A DNA stretch of 64,000 bases, from the NCBI GenBank assembly GCA_002118135.1, contig BDIU01000013.1, positions 186,001 to 250,000 of the forward strand. The letters run 5' to 3'. The notes below the pieces were generated by a model. It was given only the letters and a program-made list of their open reading frames with translations. It ran no database searches and was not told where the DNA came from. The stretch is from Trebouxia sp. TZW2008 (Eukaryota; Chlorophyta; Trebouxiophyceae; Trebouxiales; Trebouxiaceae). The translations under genes were made by a program, and so were the position numbers. Below, piece by piece: positions 14,701 through 25,983 of this stretch (position 1 is its first letter; the number at the start of each line of letters is the position of its first letter).

Positions 14701-16187
14701 GGCGTTTTGAGGACCACATGCCTTGCAAGAGCGCCAACTGCCTCCCAAGTTTCACTGCTATGCCTACATTTCATGCAGGCTGGTTACAATGTGACGGGTG
14801 AGAATGCTGTACTCTGGATGCCATGGGTCGCTGTGGCGTTCTACGTTGAGTGACAGAGGAAGACGGCATGTGTACAAAGAAACAGTATGGTGGCTTTTTG
14901 ACCTCATGCAAGCATGTGTGAGCATTGCTGAGCAAGGATGCCTTGTTCGTCATCTGAGCTTCTGACGTGATTGGAACGTGACCTTACCTTGCAACATCTA
15001 CAGCAAATTGCAGAGTCTGCGACCTGACTGCCGCCACATGCTTTGCACTGGTCTTTGTCCCAGTAGATCCAGCAGCGTCAGTCAAGCCCAGGATGCTGGG
15101 TGTCATCTGTCGCAATACAGCAGCAGAGAGCTCTCTCACACTACCATGCCTGGTGTGCAGCAAGGACAACAGAGTCCTGAAGCATGCTTGTAGCACAGGA
15201 CCTACAGCACATGCACACTAGCATATTCAGCTCTTGAATAGACTCACAGGGGCTTGCAGCCTGGCCATTGCTGAAGCGAGTGCTGATGTGAAACAACATG
15301 GAGCAGAGAGCTCAGACTAACCTGTGGTGCATTGCCTTGTGACTTGCGGCAGCGTCTCAATGACAGACCGCACAATGTCTGGCTGGTCTCTGAAGCCAAA
15401 ATGCTGAAACAGGTCTGCCAAGTTGCTGATGATCATAGCACATTCATCAGAGGCTGCACTGCTGGTGGGAGCTACTTGACCTCCTGCTGGCTCAGTGTCA
15501 TCGACGTCCATGTCTTGAGCATCATCAGCCTGCCTTTTGCTGGCTTTTACAACTGACACAGGCGCAGTCAACCCTCTGACAAGCTTCAGCAGGCTGCTGG
15601 CTGTCACAACGTCCAGCAAGGACAACACCTGTTGAACCATTTTGCAAATGGCAAATTTTGTTCAGTCAGCATGTCTGATGAGCAGGATGTTGTGCAAACA
15701 TGACAGAGTACGGCTCAATTGTCGGCAGCAGCATGCAAAGACATGTTTGGTGAATAGTAGCGGTGCTCAAGGCAAACCTCACCGGGCATCCAGGAGCCTT
15801 CAGCAAGTATGAGAGGATGAGCGCTGCTGGCAGTCCAGCTTGAGGCGACTGCTGTGTCATGGCCTGGTTGATGGCTCTGCATTCGCTCACAGTATGCTCA
15901 GTCAGTACAATACAATGTGATCGTATGTGAGACTTTTGTTGGCGGAACTCAACTTGCCTGTTTACGTCTGTGAGTGATATGCCAACTTGGGTCAAGCCCT
16001 GCCATACTGTACTGTGTGCAGCAGCCTCTTTAGCAAACTGCTGCGCAACTGAAACATCTTGCATCTGAAGATAAACGCATCCGATCTTTTTGCCAACATT
16101 TCCCTCAGTGCCTTGCTGCTCAGCAGCTATCGCGCGACCGGCGTCAGATATCAACTTCAACAGATCATACAGATCACTGTTTCCCAT
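2705..16187 (-). CDS. NCAPD3: Condensin II complex subunit D3 (CAP-D3), HEAT-repeat protein
   Basis: CAP-D3 is the HEAT-repeat subunit of condensin II that helps compact chromosomes in early mitosis. About 25 exons on the minus strand match NCAPD3 in order: DKAAAVRAKAIGNLASVIEH (~13.2 kb), DDKAAVRKAGLQLLEALL (~11.9 kb), VTVRRTGLLAVSRLLRHLP (~11.45 kb), HAWVALGKLCLTDERLAKK and SVRNNIMVALADLCMQY (~7.9 kb), DPNELVRRQALALLANLLQ (~7.75 kb), DYVKWRGPLFHRFLLAIVDD (~7.2 kb), LLAYNHFVEALFVLNDC (~6.75 kb), CGEVLGGVADGLLPLHQCEE (~6.25 kb), VEGVVPVLIELKRSLEGQ (~5.07 kb) and DKQLAKEIMYDMK (~4.53 kb). The basic C-terminus ends in SQPARKRKG and carries a VRWNV motif like the human WNV tail. The ATG at 16187 (MGNSDLYDLL) is chosen because an upstream one at 16439 gives unfamiliar sequence; the N-terminus is uncertain. 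Several introns hold decayed exon copies. Confidence 0.9.
4622..4692 (+). tRNA. tRNA-Gly (anticodon GCC)
   Basis: A full cloverleaf of 71 nt. The 7-bp acceptor stem pairs 4622-4628 with 4685-4691 (one G-T), followed by discriminator A at 4692. The A box is TGGTTTAGTGG and the B box GGTTCGATTCC (4671-4681). The anticodon GCC is at 4654-4656. There is no intron and no encoded CCA. It lies inside an intron of the condensin gene, on the opposite strand. Confidence 0.96.
4712..4965. repeat. two diverged tandem copies, ~120 bp, in a CAP-D3 intron
   Basis: Both copies contain CTGTGGCCCATGC followed by TGTTTGCTG(T/C)ACAGTTGGCC and AGGACA. They start at about 4712 and 4828, just after the tRNA. Chance frames across both copies give long false ORFs on each strand. 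Confidence 0.7.
7549..7660 (-). pseudogene. decayed copy of a CAP-D3 exon end including its 5' splice site
   Basis: On the minus strand this repeats the last ~110 nt of the exon at 7708-~7976. The true exon reads DPNELVRRQALALLANLLQ and the copy DPNELVYRQALAPLASLLQ. Both end in CTGCAGAAG followed by GTAATC, so the copy keeps a usable-looking donor. It lacks the exon's 5' part and has no clear acceptor. It lies downstream of the true exon in transcription order. Confidence 0.8.
10661..10735 (-). pseudogene. decayed copy of a CAP-D3 exon end
   Basis: The segment matches 10785-10853 (true exon, residues KKRLKGKATAAGLQAIIQQL on the minus strand) at most positions, for example GAATGGTTGCCTGGAAGCCA against GAATGATTGCCTGGAGGCCA. 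The donor region has diverged in the copy. Confidence 0.65.
12497..12537. repeat. perfect 19-bp inverted repeat with 3-nt loop
   Basis: Arm CAGTGATGACAACATTGTG at 12497-12515, loop TAT, and its exact reverse complement at 12519-12537. It sits in a CAP-D3 intron or beside a short exon. A snap-back palindrome of this quality is not expected by chance. Confidence 0.9.
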
Positions 16188-16598
16188 TTGTAGAAGTGTC
16201 CAGGCCTCTCGCGATGCTTTGTCGCACGCTGCGCACAGCACTGCCGTACACTGATACCTGATCCGTTCGTGCTGAAAGCATTCAGCGTGCCAACAGTCTG
16301 TGTCAACACAAGACACCTTTGTGTAGCAAATTTTGAAAGTTGAGGTGACTAACATTGATAATGTCCCGAGCATCAGGAGTGCGACCAACACCTCACTTTC
16401 GATACGGCGCTGCCCAAACCAGCATGACAGAGCAGGCAAATGACGGATGGGTCAGATGGAATACACATCATTCAACGCAAGTCGATGTCGAGCTGTTTGG
16501 GTGCGTGATCTTCTTGAGCGACTAGATTGTGCAGCATGCAGTGACAACTGCGGCGCAGTCTAGACTTGCTGTGTCTTTGCAGAAACACGCTTCGTCTC
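16188..16598. promoter_or_regulatory. bidirectional promoter region, CAP-D3 / METTL21
   Basis: The two genes start head to head about 410 bp apart, so their promoters must lie or overlap here. The distance is smaller if CAP-D3 starts at 16439 or if the methyltransferase has an earlier 5' exon. I recognise no TATA box or named operator. Confidence 0.45.
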
Positions 16599-17696
16599 AT
16601 GCAAAACCCCAACACTAACCACCTTGGCACCACTGTGTGGGATTCTAGTATCGTGCTGGCTAAATTTCTAGAAAAGGTGAGCTGCAAAGCAGCATACATA
16701 CATTGTGAAGTCACATCATGAGCTACATGAGGGCCAACACATATTCGACTGCAATTTTACTGTGTGTGAAATCAACTGCCAATGCAGAATGCAAAAAAGG
16801 GTGATTTTGCCAGACATAGAGTGAAAGGCAAGCGAGCTATTGAGTTGGGCGCTGGCATGGGTCTTGGTGGTTTTGCCTTTGCATTTCTAGGATGCGACAC
16901 AGTAGTCACAGACACTGCAGAAGTGCTGAGCCTCTTACAGCGTAATTATGAAACAAACTTGTCCCCTGCTGCTCTGAAAGGTAAGCTGACAGGCTGTTTG
17001 GTTGTCACCGTGTCATAAAAAGCAGCTCGGCAGCATAGCTGACAACAACACAAGCTGTAACCAGAGCTCAACGTGCATGTCAGCATGTTCATCAGCAAGC
17101 AACACAAGCTGTGATGTTGCAGGGCAGGAAACTCTCCAGATGGCCGGTCATGTCAAAGTACAAGAACTAGACTGGAGCAATACCAGTCATTATGGGCTAG
17201 TGGGTCCACCTTTTGACTATGTGCTGGCGGCTGACTGTGTGTATCATGAACACATTGTGGAAGATTTCCTGCGCACAGTTCTTGCTATGACACACAGCAA
17301 GTCGACAGGTCAGAGATTCTGCTGATAAGTCCATTTGCTACCATTGGCTCTGCATACTTGCAGCCCTGCCTTCTTGCCTGCACTTGTTGTGCAGTTTGAT
17401 TTGTTAAGCGCAGGTCTCCTTGCATTGTCATAGAATTGCTTGGCTGACAACACCTTTGGCTGCCTGCAGTGGTCGTGGTGAATGAGCTGCGTTCACAGGC
17501 TGTTCATGACCGTTTCACAACACTCTTTGAGCAGCACTTCACTATTAAGCGCACACCACGCAGCAAAATGGACTCTGTGCATCAGCACAGTGCCATTGAT
17601 ATCTTGATTCTCAAAAAACGCAAACAGGCGGATTCAGCACAGCACACAGCATCAGCTCATGCAGAACCTGCCAGCACAGCACAGAACACGCCATAA
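16599..17696 (+). CDS. METTL21-family protein lysine methyltransferase
   Basis: Class I SAM-dependent methyltransferase of the METTL21 group, which methylates lysines on chaperones and translation factors; the substrate here is unknown. Exons 16599-16676, 16788-16980, 17123-17308 and 17470-17696 join in phase. Features in order: NHLGTTVWDSSIVLAKFLEK (family entry motif), the SAM-binding motif I AIELGAGMGLGGFAFAFLGC, acidic TDTAEV, VQELDWSNTSHYG, and the DxxY-region PFDYVLAADCVYHEHIVEDF, then VNELRSQAVHDRF and the lysine-rich end SAIDILILKKRKQ. The plant family has the same GTTVWDAS...KFLEKN layout. Residues before MQNPN probably come from an unseen short 5' exon, because a possible acceptor (CTTTGCAG) lies just upstream. 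The stop is TAA at 17694. Confidence 0.85.
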
Positions 17697-18999
17697 CAGT
17701 TTGACAAAAGCATTGTGTCCAGAGCGGAAGCTGTCTACAAATGATGCGCAACACTGGCATTGCCAATGTCCATAGCAGGTCTGGCAACCTTGAGTTTGTT
17801 TGCTATTGCATGCAGTGCACAGCTTTGGCCTGCAAACGTTAACCCGTTGTGTCTGCAGGCATTGCGCTCAGCCTTCAGCAGTTGTTGTTCAGGAGCCACA
17901 GCCAAAATAATCTGCAAGGTGACCTGCATTGTCATGGCCCCCTCAAAACAAGCAGGATTTTATGGTTTGCGCTCTGTTATCAAAGCGCACATGCAGCTAA
18001 ATGGAGTGCGCCTGTCCGCGCAGGCTGCATCCTCCTGGCTGAAGGGATGTAAGGTGGCGTCTTCATGACAAGGCGGGTATATAAGGAGCAATCAGGCTTG
18101 TTTTTATGTAGCTCAGGGCACTTGCAGGCTCCACTGCGGACTCATGCGCAGCATGCCATTGCTGAAGCTTGGCAATTGAAAAGTTGAGTTGCTGGCTTGC
18201 AAACAAGGCCAGGCTGTTTGGCAGAGCTCAACATATTTGCAACAGCAACGCGGCTGACAATTCGTGTTGCTCATTGAACACGTGTTGCGCTTCAAAATTT
18301 GGCTGAAAATTTGTTCTGTGACTGTGCACAGTACACAACAGGTCTGCAGCAACAACCAACGTGGCTGACAGAATCTCTGTGCCTACTCTCTGTCTGCAAG
18401 CGCTGAAGATGTTTTGCTCAAGGGTCTTTGTGCGTGACCATGAGAGGACAACTAGGTTGACTACAGGACATTGTACAGACATTTCATTAGGACATGCATA
18501 TTACCTGCCAATGCTCAGCAAATTTCTCACACCCTCAAGCACAGGAGTCTCAGATGGCGGGGTTATAGTTACATGTTAGCCTTACATTACCTATAAGTGT
18601 CCTTGATTGATGGAGCTTATTTGCTGGGGCTGCTTCCGATCAGCAACTCATATTCACGCTGAGTGTTGATCTGTGAAACCCTCTTGTGCAAACAAGTGTT
18701 TTCAGATAGCTGATGGCATGCCAGTGTTACCACAGGTGCATTCGACGACAGCTGCGCACCAACACGCATGCTGCAGGAAAAGCAATGTGGCATGGTGCAA
18801 TGCAAAATTGCAAACAGGTGCACAGACAGCTTTGGCATGCATTTGATGCACAGCTCAAATCACAATGACAGGATGAACGAGGACGTCTGTGCGCGGCGGT
18901 CGTGAGCAATGCGGCGCTGTCTGATCTTAAACCAGGCCCATTTGTGGATAGTTGTTGCGCTACTCGCGTCAGTGCTTGCGATTTGAGACTTTCAAAATC
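17697..18999. other. intergenic region with one weak candidate exon
   Basis: No confident gene in 1.3 kb. The only suggestive reading is + strand 17935-18052, starting MAPSKQAGFYGLRSVIKAH and continuing LNGVRLSAQAASSWLKG, then a possible donor GTAAGG. Its spacing resembles the N-terminal helical domain of DNA polymerase epsilon subunit 2, but no downstream exon supports this. The last part is the promoter and 5' UTR of the SMARCAL1-like gene. Confidence 0.4.
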
Positions 19000-21900
19000 A
19001 TGGATGACTTCGACAACACCGATCTTTCTGCTCTCTTTGCGGAGGTAGATCAGCTCGAGGCGAGAAGCAAAGCGCCAGAGCCAAATCGCCAGGTGAATCC
19101 TATTCTGCAAAGAATGCCAGCTCTCGCCTGCACGAACGCTTGGCGGCTTGCGTTAGAGGAGGAGCTTCCTACAGAAACCTTCAGCTGTGCGACTGGCAAA
19201 CTTTGATGGTGAGGTTTGCTGTATACGCAGGATCCGCCAATTGGTCCAGGAGCTCATGAATCTCACCTGCACAGGACCGCGCCACAGGTGGTCAACACAA
19301 TGGCAGCTCCAACTCCACAGGCTCCTACTGTGCACACAGGCCCAGCACCATCTTTCACACCCAGAAGCAGAGAAGAAATCAGGAGGCTGTTCACAAAACG
19401 CTCCGCACCTGTGCCAGCAAGTTCAAAGCAGCCCCGAGCAATGTTGCAGCGTGAGCCACTGCCACCAAGCCGTTTGCAGCAGCAGACAGCACTGCCAAGT
19501 GCATCCTCACACCAGCAGCCACATTGTGCAGCTCAGCAGCCCAGTAGTCTGAACAGTGCTCAGCAGGTACAGCATGCAGCAGCTGCTCAGGTGCCTGGCA
19601 TACAGGCTCCACAGTCTTTTCAGCAGTATGCTTACCCCGGAGGCGCACAGCCAGCCACCAGCAATCAACGGTCCCACAGTGGATCAGGGCAGAGTCAGCC
19701 GCGGTCAGGTCAAGCAGCTTCTCAACAGCAAAGCACATCAATGCAGCGCAAGTCAGCTGCTGCCAGTAGTGCGCCAGGCGGTCCAGCTAGAACCAGTGTG
19801 AGCTCAGCTTCAAGCATATCAATGAGAGCAGAGGTTTTGATGGGGCCGGACGGAACTGTAGAAGTCAACGTGCGGTTTCATGACAACATTGCCAATGCGC
19901 TGAAGAAGTGAGTTTCCAAGCTTCAGACAATCAAGCCTTGTAAAGTCTGTCCCATGCCGATGCATGGTCCTGTCTGGGGCTGGTGTGACATTTGCTCAAT
20001 GCCATCTTTGCATCAGCTCTGCCAAGACATATGCATTGGTACAGCAGCAACCTTGAGTGGTCCTGCTGTTGCACAGGCTGAAGGGTGCTGAGTGGATAGC
20101 CAACAAGGGGCTATGGCGTATGCCTATGTCACAGTATGGGCCTTTGATGAAAGCTCTACCTGCTGTTCCTGGTGTGAATCTGACCATTGAGCCCTTGCCT
20201 CCAGTTGCACAAGCCCTAGTGCAGGTGCAGTGATGATGCTGTTCACTTTGATGCCATTGGCAGTTGCACTGACACAGAGCAGTAGCTTCTGCAGTCACAT
20301 TACAACTTTTGCACCATGCTACAAACAAAACACCACCGCAGTGATGCCATCAATGTGGCATCAATGCAGCAACAAGATCAATGCAGTAACATTGCAAAGG
20401 AATGTCATGCACTCTGGACGCTGATCATGTGATTGGTTACAGGGTGCAGCAGTGAAGCACCATATGTAACACTCAAGACACAACAAACAACATGCCAGTT
20501 TCTCACAGTTTGAATGACTGGGATGCAGTGTATGTTGTGGAGTTCACACTATGCTGGCGCCAACTTGTAACCGACACTATGCAGGTCTCCACTACGGGAA
20601 TGGAAAGTATGGTGATTTGATGCTGTGCAGGTTGCCAATGCAGCTGAGGACGACAGCGAGTTGTACAGCAAGATGCCAGCAAAGCTGCAAGAGAAGCTGA
20701 TGGGCTTTCAAAGGCAGGGCATCCAGTTTGCACTAAAGCGCGGAGGCAGGCTGCTGGTGGGAGATGAAATGGGACTTGGCAAGACTGTGCAGGCTATTGG
20801 CCTGATGGCATGCTACAAGGATGAGTGGCCGTGTATCATCATCACCCCATCTTCCCTGAGAGGCAAAACTTCTTCTGTCCAGTTTGAGGCATAACAGCTG
20901 CATGTGCTCTGAGTGACATCACAGATTGTGCCAGCAAACCAAGCATATCAACATTGACCATGCTGTCAAATCTCATCGTGCATGGTGTGATAGCATCAAA
21001 CCAGGCAGATAGCTTTCTGCCCAATGGCAGCTCCACTGGCTGAGGCCGTGATGCTGATTCAGACGCTGCTACCAAGGCTCAAGAAGTATGGCATGCTAGC
21101 ATTAGGCTAGGCAATTAGCTCTGTTTTCCAATGCAGCTGACATGCCTGAACTTTGCATTGCAATTGCAGAGCAATGGGCAGATGCTTTGTATCAGTGGTT
21201 GGGAATCACAGACGACCATGTCCACATGGTCAGCAAGGGCAAGGACTGTCAACTGGAAGGCAAGAAGTTTCAGTTCCTGATCACCAGCTACAACTTTGTC
21301 CCCAAGCTGAAAGACCAGCTGCAGATCTTGGATCCCCAGGTTGTGGTTCTTGATGAGGCTCACTACATCAAAGCCAGCAAGGTTAGCACCTGATTGTCCT
21401 GATGCTTGCAGCTGCTGCTTGCGCAGCTTTGAAGAGCCTCAGCACATCAATGCTGCACTTGAGTCAAGGTTGGCTGCAAATTCAAGCTGCCCCAATCAGC
21501 TTGCATTGTGTGTGCTGCATGCAGAAACAGGCGTGAAATCATGCACATGACTGTACAAATACAAGTGCGTCCTGTGACTGACAAAACTTTGGCGTTTGAT
21601 CCTGTGCAAGTGACCTACCTAACAACACAACTACTGGTAATTTGTTGCATATGTGTTCAAGGACAGGTGCAAAACAATCAGCCACAGTTGAGTGCTGGCT
21701 TGCAGAGTGTACGCAATCAGGTGACGCTCTCCCTGCTGAACGTTGCCAAGAGGGTGGCACTGTTGACAGGCACAGGATCAGAACAAACAGCTCATGCAAT
21801 CCTTGCCTGCTTGCAGAGTGTACGCACTCAGGAGACTGTGCCCCTGCTGAAGGCTGCCAAGAGGGTGGTGCTGCTGACAGGCACCCCAGCACTGTCAAGG

Positions 21901-24900
21901 CCCAAGGAGCTGTTCTCTCAGCTGACAGCTCTAGCCCCTTCAGCCAAGCTCAAAATGAAGGACTTTGGGGAGCGCTACTGTCAGGTCGATCGCTACAGGC
22001 CATATGCAGGGCAATATGATGGTAAAGAGGCTACTGTAGAGTTCTTCTATGCTCATGCATCATCATCACAGTTTGCCCTAATTGTCCTCTCCTGCATTCA
22101 GAAAGACTTTTGCAGCGGGGTGATGGGCGCAATGAGAGATCAAAACCCTTTGCCAAACTGCAACATTTAAGAAAGTTGATGGGTTTGCTGCTGTATGGGA
22201 GGGGCAGACTATGTGCTGCAAAAGTCTGCCTAAGTTAAATTTCAGACACCTCTACTGCTGCCATCAGCTCATGGCATGCGTCTGCTCAATGGTTACACGC
22301 TATCTTTCCCCAATTGCAACAGATTGATACATTGTTTGCAGGCGCTAGCAATCTAGCAGAGCTCAACAGAGTCCTGAGCAGCACAGTGATGGTGCGTCGC
22401 CTAAAGAGTGAAGTGCTGGATCAGCTACCACCCAAAAGGCGCCAACATGTGAGGCATGCTTGCTTATCTGCATAGTTCCATTTGAGCACATCACAACCTT
22501 GCATACCACCATCAAGCATGATGCATGAGCACCCAAAAGCGCTGGACTCGAGATGCAAGACTTTGAGATGCTTACCCGCTTGAGCCATGTTGCAAGCGGC
22601 CACAGGCTCTTTGCATGGGGAACTCAAAGCAATGCACTTGATTCCCAAAATCTGAGCATGCTTGCCTGCTTGATCGTATGGCAAGCAGCAGCAAGCCTTG
22701 ACAGCTGGCGCCATGCTCATGTATTCTCAGCCCCTCTCCAAGCACTGGTGCATAAGGACCTCACAGCAGTGCATGCAAGTCACAAGACTTTAGCACTCTT
22801 GTCTGCTCCAGTGTCATAATAAGTGGCAACAGCCCTGGCATCTGACATCGTGCAGGTATATCTTCAGCTGCAAGAGCCTCAATTGGGTCAGATGAAGGGT
22901 CTGAGGTCCAACCTGGAGAAAGCCAGGGAGCTCAAGAATGCACAGAGTGAGGGGGCAGGAGGAGGAGGTGTGGACAAGAGCCAGCAGCAGATGATCATGG
23001 AGCTGTACATGAAGTGTGCTCAACTTAAGGTAACATGCTGCAATGATGTTGTATGGCAAGTCTGCGCTACAACAGGTTGCATTGACTGCAGTTCTGTAAC
23101 AGGGGCCCACACTACACAAGTGCTTAGTGGAGACATTCAAGTTGACAATTTGTTGCAGTGATGCTGTGCCGCGACTCTGTGCATCTGGACTGCCAACAGC
23201 GATGCAGTGATGGCACCTCTGTAGCAGGGGCTCATACTACCTGAGTGCTTAGTGCATACATTCAGGTTGACAGTGTGCTGCAGTAATGTTGCATGACACA
23301 TTGTGGGCATCAAGGGAGCCAGGAGGCTTGCATTGACTGCAGTCCTGCAGAAGGTCATAACTCGATGTGTGCTTAGCAAACACATTCACCTTGATAATTT
23401 GCAGTGTGCAATGCTGACAGACCAGCAGCTGTTTTGCAGCTTTTCATACAGGAGACATGTGCATAGCAGCCACGTATGTATCCATCATGTACTCATAGGG
23501 CTTTTGACAACGTGCAGAGTAAGGCTGTAGCAGAGCATGTGGGAGTGCTTCTGGATGCTGATGAGAAGTTCCTGATCTTCTCTCACCACACAGACATGCA
23601 CAATGCTGTCGAGGCTGCAGTCAGAGGGTAAGCAGTGCTCCATGAGTATTTTGACAAATGCTGCTCGTACTTATAGACATGGACTACAAAGATGCATGGC
23701 AGAAGTTGATGGGTGATCATGCATGTATTACCACAACCATGCATTGCAAAGCTGCCTTATAAGGGCAACGCTGTTGTCGCCAAAGCAAGCTGCCATCAGC
23801 CATAGCAATTGGCATAAATTGGCATTTTGTGGCTCATCAACATGATGACCTTGGATCTCTGAAAGCATGAGGGTGATATTGATGCTGCAGAAAGAAGGTG
23901 AAGTTCATCAGGATTGATGGGTCGACGCCTGCTCAGACGCGAGGGGAGCTGGTGAACAAGTTTCAGCAGAACTCCGATGTGCGGGTTGCCATCTTGGGCA
24001 TCAACGCTGCAGGCACTGGCCTCACCCTCACTGTAAGTCAAAATACTTGCACAAAGCTTGCGCAAAACACTTGCACAAGCTGACGCACTAGTCATTACAT
24101 GCCAGCATGGCTCCTACCCGCTCCTGCATAGCTCAATTGCTGCTGTGTGCTGCAAAGCTATGCTGTTTGATGTGGAGCATTCACTGCTGCTGCACTGCTG
24201 GTGCCTTTCATCAGCGCAAGGATAGAAGCCAAACACTTGTCAAGATCATGCAGGCAGAGACACACCTGACAGTATAGGCTAAGCTGCAAGCGGCTTTCCC
24301 GACAACAGCATTTTTTTTCTGTGCAGGCAGCATCGATGGTGGTGTTCCTTGGATACTCTTGGGTGACTGGTTGACGAAACATAACATCTTTTGAGCCAGT
24401 CTACCAAGCTGCCTCTAGGTTGCTTGCTAAAGACTAGCAATGGCAATTGCAGGCAGCATCTATGGTAGTTTTTGCTGAGTACTCTTGGACGCCTGGGACC
24501 CTGGTGCAAGCTGAGGACAGAGTGCACCGCATCGGGCAAGCCAACTCGGTGAATGTGTACTACCTGCATGCCAAAGGCTCTATAGATGACATTATTTGGC
24601 AGACCCTGGAGCACAAGCTTGATGATGTTGGCCAGGTAAAAGCAGCAGAAACAAGACAAAGGAAAAGCCTACGCTGTTGAGCTTGTAGTCCTGTAACCTT
24701 TTGTGCAGCCCTTGATGTAAGGCTGCCAGAATGCGTCGTATGTCTGTTATACCATTGACTAGGCAAGACATCACTAGCTAGGCTTGATCTCAGCATCAGG
24801 ACATAACCTTTGAGTTGATTTTCGTCTGTCTACTAGCTGTACAGCATGACATGCAGCTACAGCAGCCCCTTGGATGACACAACGACCACCACATTGCATG

Positions 24901-25947
24901 TCATTCGTTCCATGTGTGCTTGCTCAGGTGTTGAATGGCAAGTCAGATTCCTTCCAGATGGTCAAGTCACAACAGCAAGTCAGCGCAAACCAAGGCAGGC
25001 TAGATGCGTTCATGACTCAGAGCCAGCCAAATGCAAGCACCAAGGCGGTACCAGTTCCAACCGTACCAGCTGCAAGCACACGCCAGCATGTGACTGAAGC
25101 ATCCACAAGCACTGCCACAGTTGCTACCACAGCTGCGCCTGCCGCTCCCGCAGCTGTGGCCGCAGCCCCTCAAGCCTCTGGCAGGCCCTCGTGGGTCAGG
25201 CCTGTCGCAAATCAGAGTATCAGCAGAAACAGTGTTCCTGCAAGCCATGTTGTTGGCCCAAGGGACATCACCAACTTGCCCTTGCCAGCAGGACCTGCTG
25301 CATTGAAGGGTCAGACTAGGCAGCCATTGCCGAATGCTGTGTCACCTGGCAAGCAGATGAGGATGCAGGCATTCTTCCAGCCCAAACAAGCAGCCCAGCA
25401 GCAGCAGCAGGCACAGCAGGGTCAACAGCAGCAGCCACCACAGCATGATTATAGGCAGTGGCCAGGGCAGCAACAGGCTATGGTGGGTCAGCAGCCGCAG
25501 CACCCACAGCAGCAGCATCAACAAGAGCATCACCAACAGCAGCAGCACGGCAACTGTAGCAGAGATGGGCAGCAAGCAGCAGTTGCTGCAGGTTGCATGC
25601 AATCACATGCTGCAAAGCAAGCTCGTATCCCAAGTGGTCAGTCAAGGCAGCAGCAAGCAGACCAGTCATGGCATCCCTCACAGCAGCAGCAGCAGCAGCA
25701 GCGTCAGCAGCAGCAGCAGCAGTCTGTGGCAAAGCCTGAGGTCAAGGTCAGTGGCGTCTTTGCTGACGATGATGACTTTGATGACACCTGGCTGGGTGAG
25801 CAAGCCTTGCAAGGCCAACAGCGCCATGCAGACAGTTCAGCAGCCCTGCAACAGCACACAGGTGTTCAGTCAATTCAGGCCATGCCAGTCATAGACTTGT
25901 CATACAGTCCTGCCCACAAGAAATCAAAGACGTCTGCTTTTAACTGA
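19000..25947 (+). CDS. SMARCAL1: SMARCAL1/ZRANB3-like annealing helicase (SNF2 family)
   Basis: These SNF2 ATPases reanneal DNA and remodel stalled replication forks. Twelve exons (19000-19092, 19231-19907, 20077-20224, 20631-20862, 21170-21381, 21817-22021, 22342-22448, 22856-23029, 23518-23627, 23891-24032, 24453-24635, 24928-25947) give 1100 aa with every phase consistent. Residues: acidic start MDDFDNTDLSALF; low-complexity linker to ~230; HARP domain ~240-306 (KGLWRMPMSQYGPLMKAL); Walker A GDEMGLGKT 350-358; DEAH 445-448; motif III LLTGTPALSRP; motif IV-V IDGSTPAQTRGELVNKF and GINAAGTGLTLT; motif VI QAEDRVHRIGQ ~719-729. The glutamine-rich tail carries a PCNA-box sequence QMRMQAFF (~904-911), a weaker QGRLDAFM (~783-790), and ends SYSPAHKKSKTSAFN. 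Intron 4 starts with GC (AGAG|GCAAAA). It acts in the nucleus. Introns 5 and 10 contain decayed exon copies. Confidence 0.94.
21695..21775 (+). pseudogene. tandem upstream copy of helicase exon 6 (motif III)
   Basis: It copies the start of exon 6, including its acceptor (GGCTTGCAG against CCTGCTTGCAG). The copy reads SVRNQVTLSLLNVAKRVALL and the true exon SVRTQETVPLLKAAKRVVLL, 111 bp apart and in the same frame. The copy stops at LLTGTG and has no clear donor; only the downstream copy continues into TPALSRPKEL. Confidence 0.85.
23035..23420. repeat. three ~124-bp tandem copies in a helicase intron
   Basis: Each unit has GTGCTTAG, then ACATTCA and TTGCAGT or CTGCAGT with a following ATGCTG or ATGTTG, near 23120, 23244 and 23368. 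The units are strongly diverged. No exon of the helicase matches them. Confidence 0.65.
24322..24375 (+). pseudogene. decayed copy of the helicase exon 11 start with its acceptor
   Basis: TGTGCAG then GCAGCATCGATGGTGGTGTT copies TTGCAG then GCAGCATCTATGGTAGTTTT at the true exon start (24453). The match runs to ACTCTTGG and ends after about 45 nt. Confidence 0.75.
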
Positions 25948-25978
25948 TGCTGTGAAAGATTTGGTGTTGCTTTAATGT

Positions 25979-25983
25979 GTAAG
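25979..25983 (+). terminator. TGTAA poly(A) signal of the SMARCAL1-like gene
   Basis: TGTAA lies 32 nt after the stop codon. It is the common polyadenylation signal of green algae; use here is inferred. Confidence 0.4.

Noticed and set aside
15666..16439. 257-aa continuous minus-strand ORF as a single-exon gene
   Set aside because: It runs through introns of CAP-D3; only parts (MGNSDLYDLL..., INQAMTQQSPQAGLPAAL...) look like the condensin N-terminus, and splice sites separate them.
25390..25740. Glutamine-rich antisense ORFs on the minus strand (Leu- and Ala-rich)
   Set aside because: Shadows of the CAG repeats in the helicase C-terminal exon.
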